Origin: Betaproteobacteria bacterium
GTDB taxonomy: Bacteria > Pseudomonadota > Gammaproteobacteria > Burkholderiales > SG8-39
DNA length: 64,000 bases
NCBI GenBank assembly: GCA_016713125.1
Contig: JADJPT010000009.1
Location: 96,455-160,454 of the forward strand
Direction of reading: 5' to 3'
Below the pieces are notes generated by a model that saw only the letters and a list, made by a program, of their open reading frames with translations, did not search any database and had not been told where the DNA came from. Below, in pieces: positions 1-9,269 of the stretch (position 1 is the stretch's first letter; every line of letters starts with the position of its first letter). Both the position numbers and the translations under genes were made by a program.

Positions 1-318
1 CTCGAAGGCGGCTACGACCTGTCGGTGCGCGTACCCGGAGACGCCGAGCGCAGCGCGCTGGACGAACTGATTTTCGGCGAGATGGCGCGCGGCGTCTTCT
101 CCGATGCCGCGCGTCGCGCGGTACACGAGGCGGTCGCGGCGCTGGCCGCCGATGGCGCCCAGGGCGTCATCCTGGGGTGCACCGAACTGCCGATCCTGAT
201 GCGGGGGGAGTTCGCCGCCTGTCCGCTTTACGATTCCACCGAGCTTCACGCGCTGGCGGCGGTGGACGCTGCCATGGCTCCACCGCCCGGAAACGCACAA
301 CCAAGGGAACCCGCATGA
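1..318 (+). CDS. Aspartate/glutamate racemase family protein, C-terminal part (5' truncated)
   Basis: The reading frame is open from base 1, so the start lies outside the window; about 105 residues remain. The segment GVILGCTELPIL carries the second catalytic cysteine of the cofactor-independent Asp/Glu racemase superfamily, which interconverts acidic amino acids or acts on related substrates such as hydantoins and maleate. No signal peptide can be judged. The stop overlaps the ATG of the next gene (ATGA), so the two are probably translationally coupled with the downstream VOC and Bug genes in a catabolic operon. The exact substrate cannot be deduced. Confidence 0.8.
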   Translation, partial: LEGGYDLSVRVPGDAERSALDELIFGEMARGVFSDAARRAVHEAVAALAADGAQGVILGCTELPILMRGEFAACPLYDSTELHALAAVDAAMAPPPGNAQPREPA

Positions 319-1214
319 CCACCACTGCTGCCATCGCCCTGGACCTCGACCACTGCGGCACCATCGTGCGCGACCTCGATCGCGCGCAGCAGGTGTTCGC
401 CCGGCTGGGCTTCAATCTCACCACCCGCAGCCACCATGTGGGTTCACCCACGCCGGGCGCGCCGATCGAGCCGCTGGGCTCGGCCAATCACTGCGCCATG
501 CTCCAGCAGGGCTACCTCGAGGTCATGGGCCACGTCGACCCGACCAAGACCAGCAATGCCGTGGCCATGGCCAAGCGCTACGAGGGCCTGCACATCGTCG
601 CCTTCCGCCCGGAATCGAGCGAACTGGTGCAGTCGCGCCTGATCGATCGCGGCCTGCCCGTGGACCCGGTTCGCGCGCTCGAGCGCATGACGCCGTACGG
701 GCCCGAAGGGCGCGAATCGCGCCGCGTGGCGTTCAAGAACTCGCGGTTCAACACCGGCGTGTTCACCGAGGCGCAGTTCCAGTACACCGAGCACCTGACC
801 CGCGACGTGATGTGGCAGAAGCACCTGACGGTGCACCCCAATGGCGCGCTGGCGCTGCAGGCGCTGTACCTGTGCTCGCCGGATCCGCAGGCCACCGCGG
901 CCAAGTTCGTGCCGCTGCTCGGCATCGCGCCGGTGGCCAATGCGCAGGGCGAGCAGGTGTTCGAGTTCGCCGCCAGCCGGCTGGTGGTGCTGTCGCCCGC
1001 GGCCTGGGCGCTGCGTGCCCCCGGCGAACCCACGCCGCCGCTGCCCGCGCCGGTGGGTTTCGACGTACGCGTCGACTCGCTTGCCAAGGCACGCGCCTGC
1101 CTGGAGGCCAACGGCGTGCCGGTGCAACCGGGCACCGGCGCAGCGGCCGGCGGACTGCGTGTCGGCACGGCACATGCTTGCGGTGTGGTGATCCACTTCA
1201 GGGAGGGAATGTGA
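315..1214 (+). CDS. VOC (glyoxalase-like) family protein
   Basis: A 299-residue protein. The start ATG at 315 overlaps the upstream stop; a longer in-frame version from 177 would run through the racemase gene and is rejected. Residues about 10-145 resemble a glyoxalase/bleomycin-resistance fold (LDHCGTIVRDLDRAQQVF, then a His- and Glu-bearing strand ending LEVMG), and a second half-like module follows from about residue 175, as in two-module VOC proteins. Such proteins use a metal centre for isomerisation, epimerisation or ring cleavage. Placement between a racemase and a solute-binding protein suggests a catabolic enzyme. The specific reaction is unknown. Confidence 0.8.
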   Translation: MTTTAAIALDLDHCGTIVRDLDRAQQVFARLGFNLTTRSHHVGSPTPGAPIEPLGSANHCAMLQQGYLEVMGHVDPTKTSNAVAMAKRYEGLHIVAFRPESSELVQSRLIDRGLPVDPVRALERMTPYGPEGRESRRVAFKNSRFNTGVFTEAQFQYTEHLTRDVMWQKHLTVHPNGALALQALYLCSPDPQATAAKFVPLLGIAPVANAQGEQVFEFAASRLVVLSPAAWALRAPGEPTPPLPAPVGFDVRVDSLAKARACLEANGVPVQPGTGAAAGGLRVGTAHACGVVIHFREGM

Positions 1215-2185
1215 TGCGCAACCTGCCGAATTTCCTGTTATCCGTGACGCTTGCCCTGGGGACGGTGTTCGCCGCCTCGACCGCGCAGGCGCAGTTCCCG
1301 AACAAGCCGATACGCGTGATCGTGCCCTGGCCCGCCGGCGGGCCATCGGACACCCTGGCCCGGGTGGTGAGCGGCAAGGCCGCGGAGTTTCTCGGCCAGC
1401 AGATGATCATCGACAACCGGGTCGGCGCCTCGGGAGTGATCGGCACCGAGTTCGTGGCCAAGTCCGCGCCCGACGGCTACACGCTGTTCTGGGCCATCGC
1501 CAACCACACCACCAACCACGTGCTGTTCAAGGTGTCCTACGATCCGCTGAAGGACTTCGCCCCGGTCGGGCAGGTGGCACGCTCCTCCTACATGCTGCTG
1601 GTCAACCCCGAACTGCCGGTGAAGTCGGTGAAGGAACTGGTGGACTACGCCAAGGCGCGCGCCGGCCGGTTGCCCTACGCCTCGGCCGGCAACGGCACGC
1701 TGCAGCACCTGGGCATGGAGCTGCTCAAGCGCGAAGCGCGCCTCGACATGGTCCACGTGCCCTACAAGGGCAGCGCGCCGGCGATCACCGACGTGCTCGG
1801 CGGGCAGGTGCAGGTCACCTTCGAATCGACCACCGCGGTGATGGGCCATGTGCGCTCGGGAAAGTTGCGGGCTCTGGCGGTGTCCACCGCAAAGCGCATT
1901 CCGCAGTTGCCGGATCTGCCGACCATCGCGGAATCGGGCTATCCGGGCTACGAAGTGGTGGGCTTCACCGGCGTGCTGGCGCCGGCGGGTACGCCGCCGG
2001 AAGTCGTCGGCGCGCTGAACGCCGCCTACAACAAGGCATTGGCGGCCGCAGAGGTGCGCGAGAAGATGGGCAGCATGGGGGTCGAACCGGCGGGCTCCAC
2101 CCCGGAGCAGTTCCGTGCCTTCCTGCAGTCCGAGATTCCCAAGTACACCCGCATCCTCAAGGAGTCGGGCGCCAAGCTGGACTGA
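1214..2185 (+). CDS. Bug/TctC-type tripartite tricarboxylate transporter substrate-binding protein
   Basis: A 323-residue periplasmic binding protein. Residues 1-26 form a Sec signal peptide ending AQAQ, followed by FPNKPIRVIVPWPAGGPSD, the hallmark N-terminus of the Bug family, then KSAPDGYTL and HVPYKGSAPAITDVLGGQ. The ATG at 1214 overlaps the previous stop (GTGATG). Bug proteins bind carboxylates or amides for TctAB-type permeases; no permease gene is adjacent, which is usual for this expanded family in Burkholderiales. It converges with the downstream SDR gene across 18 bp. Confidence 0.93.
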   Translation: MRNLPNFLLSVTLALGTVFAASTAQAQFPNKPIRVIVPWPAGGPSDTLARVVSGKAAEFLGQQMIIDNRVGASGVIGTEFVAKSAPDGYTLFWAIANHTTNHVLFKVSYDPLKDFAPVGQVARSSYMLLVNPELPVKSVKELVDYAKARAGRLPYASAGNGTLQHLGMELLKREARLDMVHVPYKGSAPAITDVLGGQVQVTFESTTAVMGHVRSGKLRALAVSTAKRIPQLPDLPTIAESGYPGYEVVGFTGVLAPAGTPPEVVGALNAAYNKALAAAEVREKMGSMGVEPAGSTPEQFRAFLQSEIPKYTRILKESGAKLD

Positions 2186-2203
2186 GCCCGCGCCGCACGC
2201 CGC

Positions 2204-3049
2204 TCAAAGCGCCAATGGATTGCGCGGCGCGCGCTCGGCCAGGATGTCGTCCATGCGCGCCTGTATGGCGCCCTTGATCCTGGCGTGCGTGAGGATGTAG
2301 AAGCGCTCGTCCTCGACCGCGGCCAGCACGGCCGCCGCGACATCGTCGGCGCTCAGCTTGCCCGAGTTGACGGCCTTCCTGAGCATCCGCTCGGTGGCCA
2401 GTGTTTCGGCGGACTTCTGCGCCCCGGCGTTGGCCAGGGCGCCCGGGCGGTTGCGCTCCGAGTCGGCGATGCCGGTGGGCACGTAGGCCGGGCACAGCAC
2501 GGAGCAGCCCACGCGGCTCTTCCTCAGCGCGAGGTCGTGGTACAGCGTCTCGGTCAGCGAAACCACGGCGTGCTTGCTCACGTTGTAGGCGGCGGAACCC
2601 GGCGGATTGATCAGCCCGGCGACCGAAGCGGTGTTCACGATATGGCCTTCGTCCTGCGCGATCAGGCGCGGCGCGAAGGCGCGCAGGCCGTTGATCACGC
2701 CCCACAGGTTCACACCCAGGATCCATTGCCAGTCGGCCACCGTGCTCTCCCAGGCCAGACCGAGCGGCACCACGCCGGCGTTGTTGCACACCAGGTGCAC
2801 GCCGCCGAGTTCCATCACCACGCGCTCGGCCAGGGCGTCGACTTCCTCGCCGCTGGAGACGTCGGTGCGCGCGCCCAGGGCGCGTACGCCCAGCGCCTGC
2901 AGTTCGGCCACGGTGGCCTCGATCTTCGCGGTTTCCAGGTCGGCAATGGCCACCTGCATGCCCTTGCGCGCGAAGGCCAGCGCCATGGCCCGGCCCAGAC
3001 CGCTGGCGCCGCCCGTTACGACCGCCACCTTGCCCTGCAGATTCTTCAT
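2204..3049 (-). CDS. SDR family NAD(P)-dependent oxidoreductase
   Basis: A 281-residue classical short-chain dehydrogenase/reductase. The Rossmann glycine motif TGGASGLG is near residue 14, NNAG near 90, and the catalytic Ser and YNVSK (Tyr and Lys) near 140-160. No signal peptide. It is the last gene of the minus-strand beta-oxidation operon, 38 bp after the thioesterase, so a hydroxyacyl or alcohol substrate linked to lipid metabolism is plausible. The precise substrate is not visible. Confidence 0.9.
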   Translation of the reverse strand: MKNLQGKVAVVTGGASGLGRAMALAFARKGMQVAIADLETAKIEATVAELQALGVRALGARTDVSSGEEVDALAERVVMELGGVHLVCNNAGVVPLGLAWESTVADWQWILGVNLWGVINGLRAFAPRLIAQDEGHIVNTASVAGLINPPGSAAYNVSKHAVVSLTETLYHDLALRKSRVGCSVLCPAYVPTGIADSERNRPGALANAGAQKSAETLATERMLRKAVNSGKLSADDVAAAVLAAVEDERFYILTHARIKGAIQARMDDILAERAPRNPLAL

Positions 3050-3086
3050 TGCTTGTTCTCCAACCGTGGGCGGCCGGGCCGCGGGC

Positions 3087-3539
3087 TCAGCGCGGCAGCT
3101 GGCGAGGTTTGCCGTCCTTGTCGATGGCGACGTAGGTCAGCGTGGCTTCGGTGACTTTCACCACCCGGGGGTCCGAGGGGCGTCGCTCGGCATACACCTC
3201 GACGTTCACCGTCACCGAGGTATTGCCGATGCGCTTGACCTCGGCATAGAAGGACAGCAGGTCGCCGATCTGCACCGGGTGCTTGAACACGAAGGAGTTC
3301 ACCGCCACGGTGGCGACGCGGCCGCGTGCGACGCGGCCGGCAACGGTGCCGCCGGCGATGTCGACCTGCGCCATGATCCAGCCGCCGAAGATGTCGCCGT
3401 TGTGGTTGGCGTCGGCCGGCATGGGCATTACGCGCAGCGCCGGTTGCTTGCCCTCGGGCAGCGCCGGGTTCTCCGGCTGGTGCGAGGCCGTTCCCTGGCC
3501 TATCGCGCCGGTGCCGCCCGCCGGAGTGGTCGTGCTCAT
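3087..3539 (-). CDS. Acyl-CoA thioesterase, YciA-like hotdog fold
   Basis: A 150-residue cytoplasmic hotdog-fold protein. The segment NHNGDIFGGWIMAQVD carries the Asn/His and Asp of the active-site helix of hexameric YciA/acyl-CoA hydrolases, and VNSFVFKHPVQIGDLL is the typical following strand. These enzymes hydrolyse acyl-CoAs to free acid and CoA. The first 30 residues are a low-complexity extension not usual for YciA. It sits 17 bp after the end of the FadB-like gene on the same strand, so it probably recycles CoA within the same operon. Confidence 0.88.
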   Translation of the reverse strand: MSTTTPAGGTGAIGQGTASHQPENPALPEGKQPALRVMPMPADANHNGDIFGGWIMAQVDIAGGTVAGRVARGRVATVAVNSFVFKHPVQIGDLLSFYAEVKRIGNTSVTVNVEVYAERRPSDPRVVKVTEATLTYVAIDKDGKPRQLPR

Positions 3540-3556
3540 GCGCGCCGGGCCCCGGC

Positions 3557-5526
3557 CTACTTCTTCAGGCTGGCCGCGTAGTGCAGCGGTCCGCCGCGAA
3601 ACGGCGCGAACCCGGTGCCGAAGATCAGGCCCGCGTCGATCAGGTCGGCATCCTCGACGATGCCCTCGGCCAGCACCGCCTTGGCCTCGGCCACGTAGGG
3701 CTCGACCAGGGCGTCGATGATGTCGGCGCGGATCTCGCCCGGCGCGCCTTTCACCGGCTTGCCCTTGTCGTAGGCGTAGATGCCGCTGCCGGTCTTCTTG
3801 CCGAGCTGGCCAAGCGCAACCTTGTCGAGCAGGATCCTGGGCGCTTCGGCCTCATCGCCGTCGGCGCTCTTCTTGGCCAGCGCCTTGCCGGCCGCCAGGC
3901 AGATGTCCAGGCCGACGGTGTCGGCCAGTTCCACCGGCCCCATCGGCATGCCGAACTGCTCCATGGCCGCGTCCAGTGTCTCGGGCTTGATGCCTTCATC
4001 GAGCATGCGAAAGGCCTGCTGCATGTAGGGGCCGAGCACGCGATTGACCAGGAAGCCCGGTGAGTCCTTGACCGGCAGCGGCAGCTTGTCGATCTGGCGC
4101 ACGAATGCCGCGGCCTTCCTGGCGAGTTCCGGGTTGGTGCCCGCGGCCGAGACGATCTCGACCAGCATCATCTGCGGCACCGGGTTGAAGAAATGGATGC
4201 CCACCAGGCGCGACGGGTCCTGGAAGTTGGCCGCGATGTCGCCCAGCTTGAGGCTAGAGGTGTTCGAGGCGATCACGGCGCCCGGCCTGGCTGCCGCCTC
4301 GACCTTCGCGAACAGCGCGCGCTTGGCCTCGAGGTTCTCGAAGATGGCCTCGATGATCACGTCGGCGCGCGCCACGCCGGCCCCGAGGGGTCGGGAATCA
4401 GGCGGTCGAGCGCGTCGCGCACGCGGCGCGGGTCGCGCAGGCGCCTTGCGTAGAAGCCGGCCGCGCGCTTGATGGCCGGGGCGATGCGCTTGGGTTCGGT
4501 GTCCTGCAGCGTCACCGTGATGCCGCGCATGGCGCAGATCGCCGCGATGTCGCCGCCCATCACGCCGGCGCCGATCACGTGCACGTGCCTGGCCTGGAAG
4601 TCCGAGCCCTTGCCCAGGCCCTTCATGCGCTCCTGCAGGAAGAAGATGCGTATCAGGTTGGCGGTGGTCGGGTGCGCGAACAGCGACTGGATCGAGTAGG
4701 GCGCGTCGGCCGGCGCAGCGAAAGGATCACCGTCGTGCTTGTCCCAGAGCTCGATGATCGCGTAGGGCGCCGGATAGTGCTCGCGACGCGCGCGACTGGC
4801 GACCTGCTTTCGCGCCTGGGAAACCACCAGTGACTTCAGCGGGCCCAGCATCATGCGCTGCATGAACGGCAGGCTGCGCCGGGCGGGGGCTTCCAGAGTC
4901 ACCATGCGCGCGGTGTTCTCGAGGATGCGCAGGGGAACCGACTGGTCCACCAGGCCCATCTTCCTGGCGCGGCGCGCATCGATGTTCTTGCCGGTCAGCA
5001 GCATGTCCATGGCCGCGGCCGGGCCGACCAGCTTCGGCAACCACTGCACGCCGTGCCAGCCAGGCAGGATGCCGAGCATGACCTCGGGCAGCGCGAAGCG
5101 GGTTTTCGGGTCGTCCAGCGCGACGCGGTACTTGCAGGCCAGCGCCAGTTCCATGCCGCCGCCCATGCAGAAGCCGTTGACCATGGCGGTGGTCGGGAAG
5201 GGCAGGTCGGCCAGCTTCTGGAACACGTCCCAGCCCAGGCGCACGAAGGCCAGGGCCTCGTCGGAGGAGGCGAACTGCGTGAAGGTCTGCACGTCGGCGC
5301 CGGCGACGAACTGTTCCTTGGCGGAGCGCACGATCATGCCGCGCGGCTTGAGGGCGGCGATCGCGTCGAGCGCCGCCGACAGCTCGTTCAGTGCTTCGGT
5401 GGAGAAGGTGTTGGTCGACTCGCCCTGCTTGTCGAAGCTCAGCCACACCAGGCCCTGCGCGTCCTGCACAAAGTGCCAGTGTCGCATCGTGGTCATTCCA
5501 ATCGTGTCGGTTTTCGCGCGGTCCAT
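3557..5526 (-). CDS. 3-hydroxyacyl-CoA dehydrogenase/enoyl-CoA hydratase (FadB/FadJ type), one frame break
   Basis: The two-domain fatty-acid oxidation alpha subunit. The N-terminal crotonase part (residues 1 to about 290) shows NGFCMGGGMELALACKYR; the C-terminal dehydrogenase part has VHVIGAGVMGGDIAA, then IEAIFENLEAKRALF and IHFFNPVPQMMLVE. It hydrates enoyl-CoA and oxidises 3-hydroxyacyl-CoA in the cytoplasm, partnering the thiolase just upstream. The start at 5526 lies 2 bp after the thiolase stop. The frame breaks near 4381-4384: adding one G to a GGGG run (minus strand) restores the dehydrogenase domain through RLIPDP and GVARADVIIEAIF. Since everything else is conserved, an assembly error is as likely as mutation. 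Confidence 0.85.
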
Positions 5527-5528
5527 GG

Positions 5529-6836
5529 TCACAGGGCCTCCACCAGCATCGCGCCGCCTAGGCCGCCGCCGATGCAGATCGAAGCCATGCCTTTCTTCGC
5601 GTTGTTGCGTTTCAGGGTCTTCAGGAGGTGCAGCACGATGCGTGCGCCCGAGGAGCCCACCGGGTGGCCCAGCGCGATGGCGCCGCCGTCCACGTTGAGC
5701 CTGGCGTCCTCGATCTCGCCCAGCGGGCCGTCCAGCCCCAGCTGCTCCCTGCAATAGGCGGCGTCTTTCCAGGCGGCGATGCAACCCAGCACCTGCGCGG
5801 CGAAAGCCTCGTTGATCTCCCAGTAGTCGAGATCGTTGAGCCCGAGACCATTGCGCTTCAGTATCGGCGTGGAGGCGTGCACCGGGCCGAGGCCCATCTG
5901 CGCCGGATCGAGGCCCGCCCACTCGGTGTCGAGGATGCGGCCGATCGGCTCCATGCCGTGGCGCTTCAGGCCCTCCTCGTCGGCCAGGATCAGCCAGGCC
6001 GCCCCGTCGGTGATCTGCGAGGAGTTGCCCGGCGTGACGTTGCCGTACTTGCGGTCGAAGAAGGGCTTGAGCTTGGCCAGGTTGTCCATCGAGGAGTCGC
6101 GCCGCACGCCGTCATCCAGCGTGTAAGCCTCCCCATCGCCGTCGTACAGGGCTTCGAGCTCGCCGCCGCCGGCCGCCAGGTAGCCGGCGTCCTGCGCGGC
6201 AACCACGCGCTGGTGCGAGCGCACCGAGTAGCGGTCCATCTGCTCGCGCGTGATGCCGAAGCGCCAGGCCAGGTTCTCGGCCGTCTGCCCCATCAGCAGA
6301 CCGACCATCGGGTCGGTGAGGCCCTTCATGATGGCGATCACCGGGGCCAGCGCGGCGCCCACCGGCAGTCTGGCGAACAGCGCGGCCTTCTGGCCCATCG
6401 ACCTGGCGCCGGCCATCTGCGCGAACCACAGCACCATGGCCTGCGAGTAGATCAGCGGCGCGTGCGAGAGCGCGTCCGTGCCGCCGGCCAGCACCACATG
6501 CGAGCGTCCGGCGAGGATGTTGTTCACGGCCGAATCGAGCGCCTGCATGCCGGAGGCGCAGTTGCGCATCACCGTCCAGCCCGGCACCTTCTGGCCGCAG
6601 CCCATGCGCAGCGCGGCGACGCGGCCGATGTTGACTTCGTCGGCAGAGGGGCTGGCACAGCCGAGGATGACTTCGTCGAGTTCGGTGGGCGAGAACTTCT
6701 GGCGCACCAGCAGCGCGCGCCCGGCCTGAGTGGCGAGGTCGCCGGCCGAGAACGGCCCGGGTTTGTTCTTCGCCTTGAGGAAAGGCGTGCGTGCGCCGTC
6801 GACGATGTAGACGGGGCGGGTAAGGGCGCTGGCCAT
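5529..6836 (-). CDS. Acetyl-CoA C-acyltransferase (3-ketoacyl-CoA thiolase, FadI-like)
   Basis: A 435-residue thiolase. The nucleophilic cysteine sits in RNCASGMQALDSA (about residue 90), the His in the INEAFAAQ and GHPVGSSGAR region, and the C-terminal CIGGGLGGAMLVEAL is the second-cysteine loop. It cleaves 3-ketoacyl-CoA to acetyl-CoA and a shortened acyl-CoA. The length matches FadI-type rather than shorter biosynthetic thiolases. It lies between fadE and the FadB-like gene on one strand, forming the beta-oxidation operon, and its stop nearly touches the next start. Confidence 0.93.
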   Translation of the reverse strand: MASALTRPVYIVDGARTPFLKAKNKPGPFSAGDLATQAGRALLVRQKFSPTELDEVILGCASPSADEVNIGRVAALRMGCGQKVPGWTVMRNCASGMQALDSAVNNILAGRSHVVLAGGTDALSHAPLIYSQAMVLWFAQMAGARSMGQKAALFARLPVGAALAPVIAIMKGLTDPMVGLLMGQTAENLAWRFGITREQMDRYSVRSHQRVVAAQDAGYLAAGGGELEALYDGDGEAYTLDDGVRRDSSMDNLAKLKPFFDRKYGNVTPGNSSQITDGAAWLILADEEGLKRHGMEPIGRILDTEWAGLDPAQMGLGPVHASTPILKRNGLGLNDLDYWEINEAFAAQVLGCIAAWKDAAYCREQLGLDGPLGEIEDARLNVDGGAIALGHPVGSSGARIVLHLLKTLKRNNAKKGMASICIGGGLGGAMLVEAL

Positions 6837-6890
6837 GGGGTCTCCTGGTTCTCGTTGTTCTCGAAGTCTCGGTGTCTCGACGCAGGCCGC

Positions 6891-9236
6891 TCAGGCGGCC
6901 CTGGCGATGGCGGGCTTGGCGGCGAGGCCGAGTTTCTCGGCGATCTCGGCGCGGCCGAAGTCCTGCGGAAAGTCGTCGACCTTGATCACTTCCTTGCGCA
7001 GTTCCTCCTTCCTCTGCCAGAGGGCGAACTCCTCGGCGTCGATCACGCCCTGCTCGCGCGCCAGTTTCCCGAGGTCCTCCTGCATGCGGCGTACCAGCCG
7101 GCCGTCTTTCTGCGCCTTGCGCAGCTTGGCTTCGATGGGCTCGCAGGCCAGGGTCGCGGCGAACGCGGCCTCCAGCTTGCCGGTGGCGTCCACCGGGGAC
7201 TTGGGCAGGTACATGCCGGCGGTCAGGCGCTCGCGCGCCTCCGAGGGTTCGAGCAGCAGCGTGGCGCACCGGTGGTTGAGTTCATCCGCAGGCGCCTTGA
7301 ACGGCTTGCCCAGCGGCAGCAGCACGGCGCGCAGCAGCAGGGCCACGGGGCGGTTCGGGAAGTTCGCAAGCACGCTGTCGATCGCCGTCTGCGCCTGCAG
7401 CAGTGCGTCCTGCACCGACCAGTGCAGCAGCGGCAGGTCGGCTGTCGGGCGGCCGGTGTCCTCGTAGCGCTTCAGCGCGCAGCTGGCCAGGTACATCATC
7501 GACAGCACGTCGCCCAGGCGGGCCGAGATCTTCTCGCGCCGCTTCAGCGAACCGCCCAGCACCAGCATGGAGACGTCGGCCAGGAAGGCGAAGCCGGCCG
7601 AGATGCGCGACAGGTCCTTGTAATACGCGCGCGTCTCGTGAGCGGCGCCTTCGGGGGCGGCCGCGAAGGCCGCGCCGGTGAGGCCGTGAACGAAGGCGCG
7701 CAGGCCGTTCAGCGTGGAGTGCACGACGTGGCCGGAAAAGGCGCGGTCGAACTCGATCTGGGCCTCCACGCCGCTCATCTCCTTGGCCGCCCGCATCTCG
7801 CGCAGCACGTAGGGATGGCAGCGGATCGCGCCCTGGCCGAATACCATCAGGCTGCGCGTCAGGATGTTGGCGCCCTCCACGGTGATGCCGACCGGCACCA
7901 CCTGGTAGCCGCGGCCGGCCCAGTTGTTGGGGCCCAGGCAGATGCCCTTGCCGCCCTGCACGTCCATGGCGTCGTCGATCACCTTACGCACGCGCTCGGT
8001 CATGTGGTATTTCATGATGGCCGAGATCACCGAGGGCTTCTCCCCGGCGTCGAGCGAACCGGCGGTGATGATGCGCGCGGCATCCATCATGTAGGTGTTG
8101 GCGGCGATGCGGCCCAGCGCCTCCTCGACGCCCTCGAGCTTGCCGATCGGCGTCTTGAACTGGCTGCGCACGCGCGCATAGGCGCCGGTGTAGCGCGCCA
8201 TGGCCTTGGCCCCGCCGACCGACGAGGTGGGCAGCGAGATCGAGCGGCCGGCGGCCAGGCAGTTCATCAGCATCATCCAGCCCTTGCCCGCATAGGCCGG
8301 GCCGCCGATGATCCAGTCCAGCGGCATGAACACGTCCTTGCCCGAGTTGGGGCCGTTCTGGAACACCGCGTTCAGCGGCAGGTGGCGACGGCCGATGTTG
8401 ACGCCCGGATGGTCGGTGGGCACCAGCGCGCAGGTGATGCCGAGATCCTCGCCCTTGCCGAGCAGGTTCTCGGGGTCGTAGAGACGGAACGCGAGGCCGA
8501 GCAGGGTGGCGATCGGGCCCAGCGTGATGTAGCGCTTGTCCCAGGTCACGCGCATGCCCAGGACCTCCTGACCCTCGTGCATGCCTCTGCACACCACGCC
8601 GAAATCGGGGATGGCGGCGGCGTCCGAGCCGGCTTCCGGGGAGGTCAGCGCAAAGCAGGGGATCTCCTGACCCTTGGCCAGGCGCGGCAGGTAGTGGTTC
8701 TTCTGCGCCTCGGTGCCGTAGTGCAGCAGCAACTCGGCCGGTCCCAGCGAGTTGGGCACCATGACGGACACGGCCGCCGCGTTCGAACGCGTCGACAGCT
8801 TCATGACCACCGCCGAGTGCGCCAGCGCCGAAAAGCCCAGGCCGCCGTACTGCCTGGGGATGATCATGCCGAGGAAGCCCTTGTCCTTGATGTACTGCCA
8901 GACCCGGGGCGGCAGGTCGTAGCGATCGTGCGTGATCTCCCAGTCGTCGGTCATCGCGCACAGTTCCTCGACCGGCCCGTCGAGGAAGGCGAGTTCCTCG
9001 GCCGACAGTTGCGGTTCGGGCGTGGCGAGCAGTTTTTCCCAGTCGGGTTTGCCGGAGAACAGATCGCCGTCGAACCACACCGTGCCGCCGTCGATGGCCT
9101 CCTTCTCGGTCTGCGACATGTCCGGCAGGATGCGCCGGTACAGCGCAAGCATGGGATTGCTGACCAGCGTGCGGCGCACCGGCGGCACGCAGGCGACGAT
9201 GGCGATCAGCGCGAGGACGACAAGCAATGCGTTCAT
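6891..9236 (-). CDS. fadE: Acyl-CoA dehydrogenase FadE
   Basis: A 781-residue protein, close to E. coli FadE (about 814) and much longer than ordinary acyl-CoA dehydrogenases (about 380). Residues 1-25 form a membrane-anchor-like segment. The flavin domain follows with LTSPEAGSDAAAIPDFG and a C-terminal FadE-specific extension. It catalyses the first, FAD-dependent oxidation of long-chain acyl-CoA at the inner membrane. It is the first enzyme gene after the TetR regulator (33 bp gap), so expression is probably under the operator near 10003-10020. Confidence 0.93.
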   Translation of the reverse strand: MNALLVVLALIAIVACVPPVRRTLVSNPMLALYRRILPDMSQTEKEAIDGGTVWFDGDLFSGKPDWEKLLATPEPQLSAEELAFLDGPVEELCAMTDDWEITHDRYDLPPRVWQYIKDKGFLGMIIPRQYGGLGFSALAHSAVVMKLSTRSNAAAVSVMVPNSLGPAELLLHYGTEAQKNHYLPRLAKGQEIPCFALTSPEAGSDAAAIPDFGVVCRGMHEGQEVLGMRVTWDKRYITLGPIATLLGLAFRLYDPENLLGKGEDLGITCALVPTDHPGVNIGRRHLPLNAVFQNGPNSGKDVFMPLDWIIGGPAYAGKGWMMLMNCLAAGRSISLPTSSVGGAKAMARYTGAYARVRSQFKTPIGKLEGVEEALGRIAANTYMMDAARIITAGSLDAGEKPSVISAIMKYHMTERVRKVIDDAMDVQGGKGICLGPNNWAGRGYQVVPVGITVEGANILTRSLMVFGQGAIRCHPYVLREMRAAKEMSGVEAQIEFDRAFSGHVVHSTLNGLRAFVHGLTGAAFAAAPEGAAHETRAYYKDLSRISAGFAFLADVSMLVLGGSLKRREKISARLGDVLSMMYLASCALKRYEDTGRPTADLPLLHWSVQDALLQAQTAIDSVLANFPNRPVALLLRAVLLPLGKPFKAPADELNHRCATLLLEPSEARERLTAGMYLPKSPVDATGKLEAAFAATLACEPIEAKLRKAQKDGRLVRRMQEDLGKLAREQGVIDAEEFALWQRKEELRKEVIKVDDFPQDFGRAEIAEKLGLAAKPAIARAA

Positions 9237-9269
9237 GGCGAACTCCTTAGGGGAACTGCAGCGTGCCGC

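Noticed and set aside
177..1214. Longer VOC protein starting at 177
   Set aside because: The extra 46 residues are coded by the other frame of the racemase gene; the ATG at 315 overlapping the racemase stop is the natural start.
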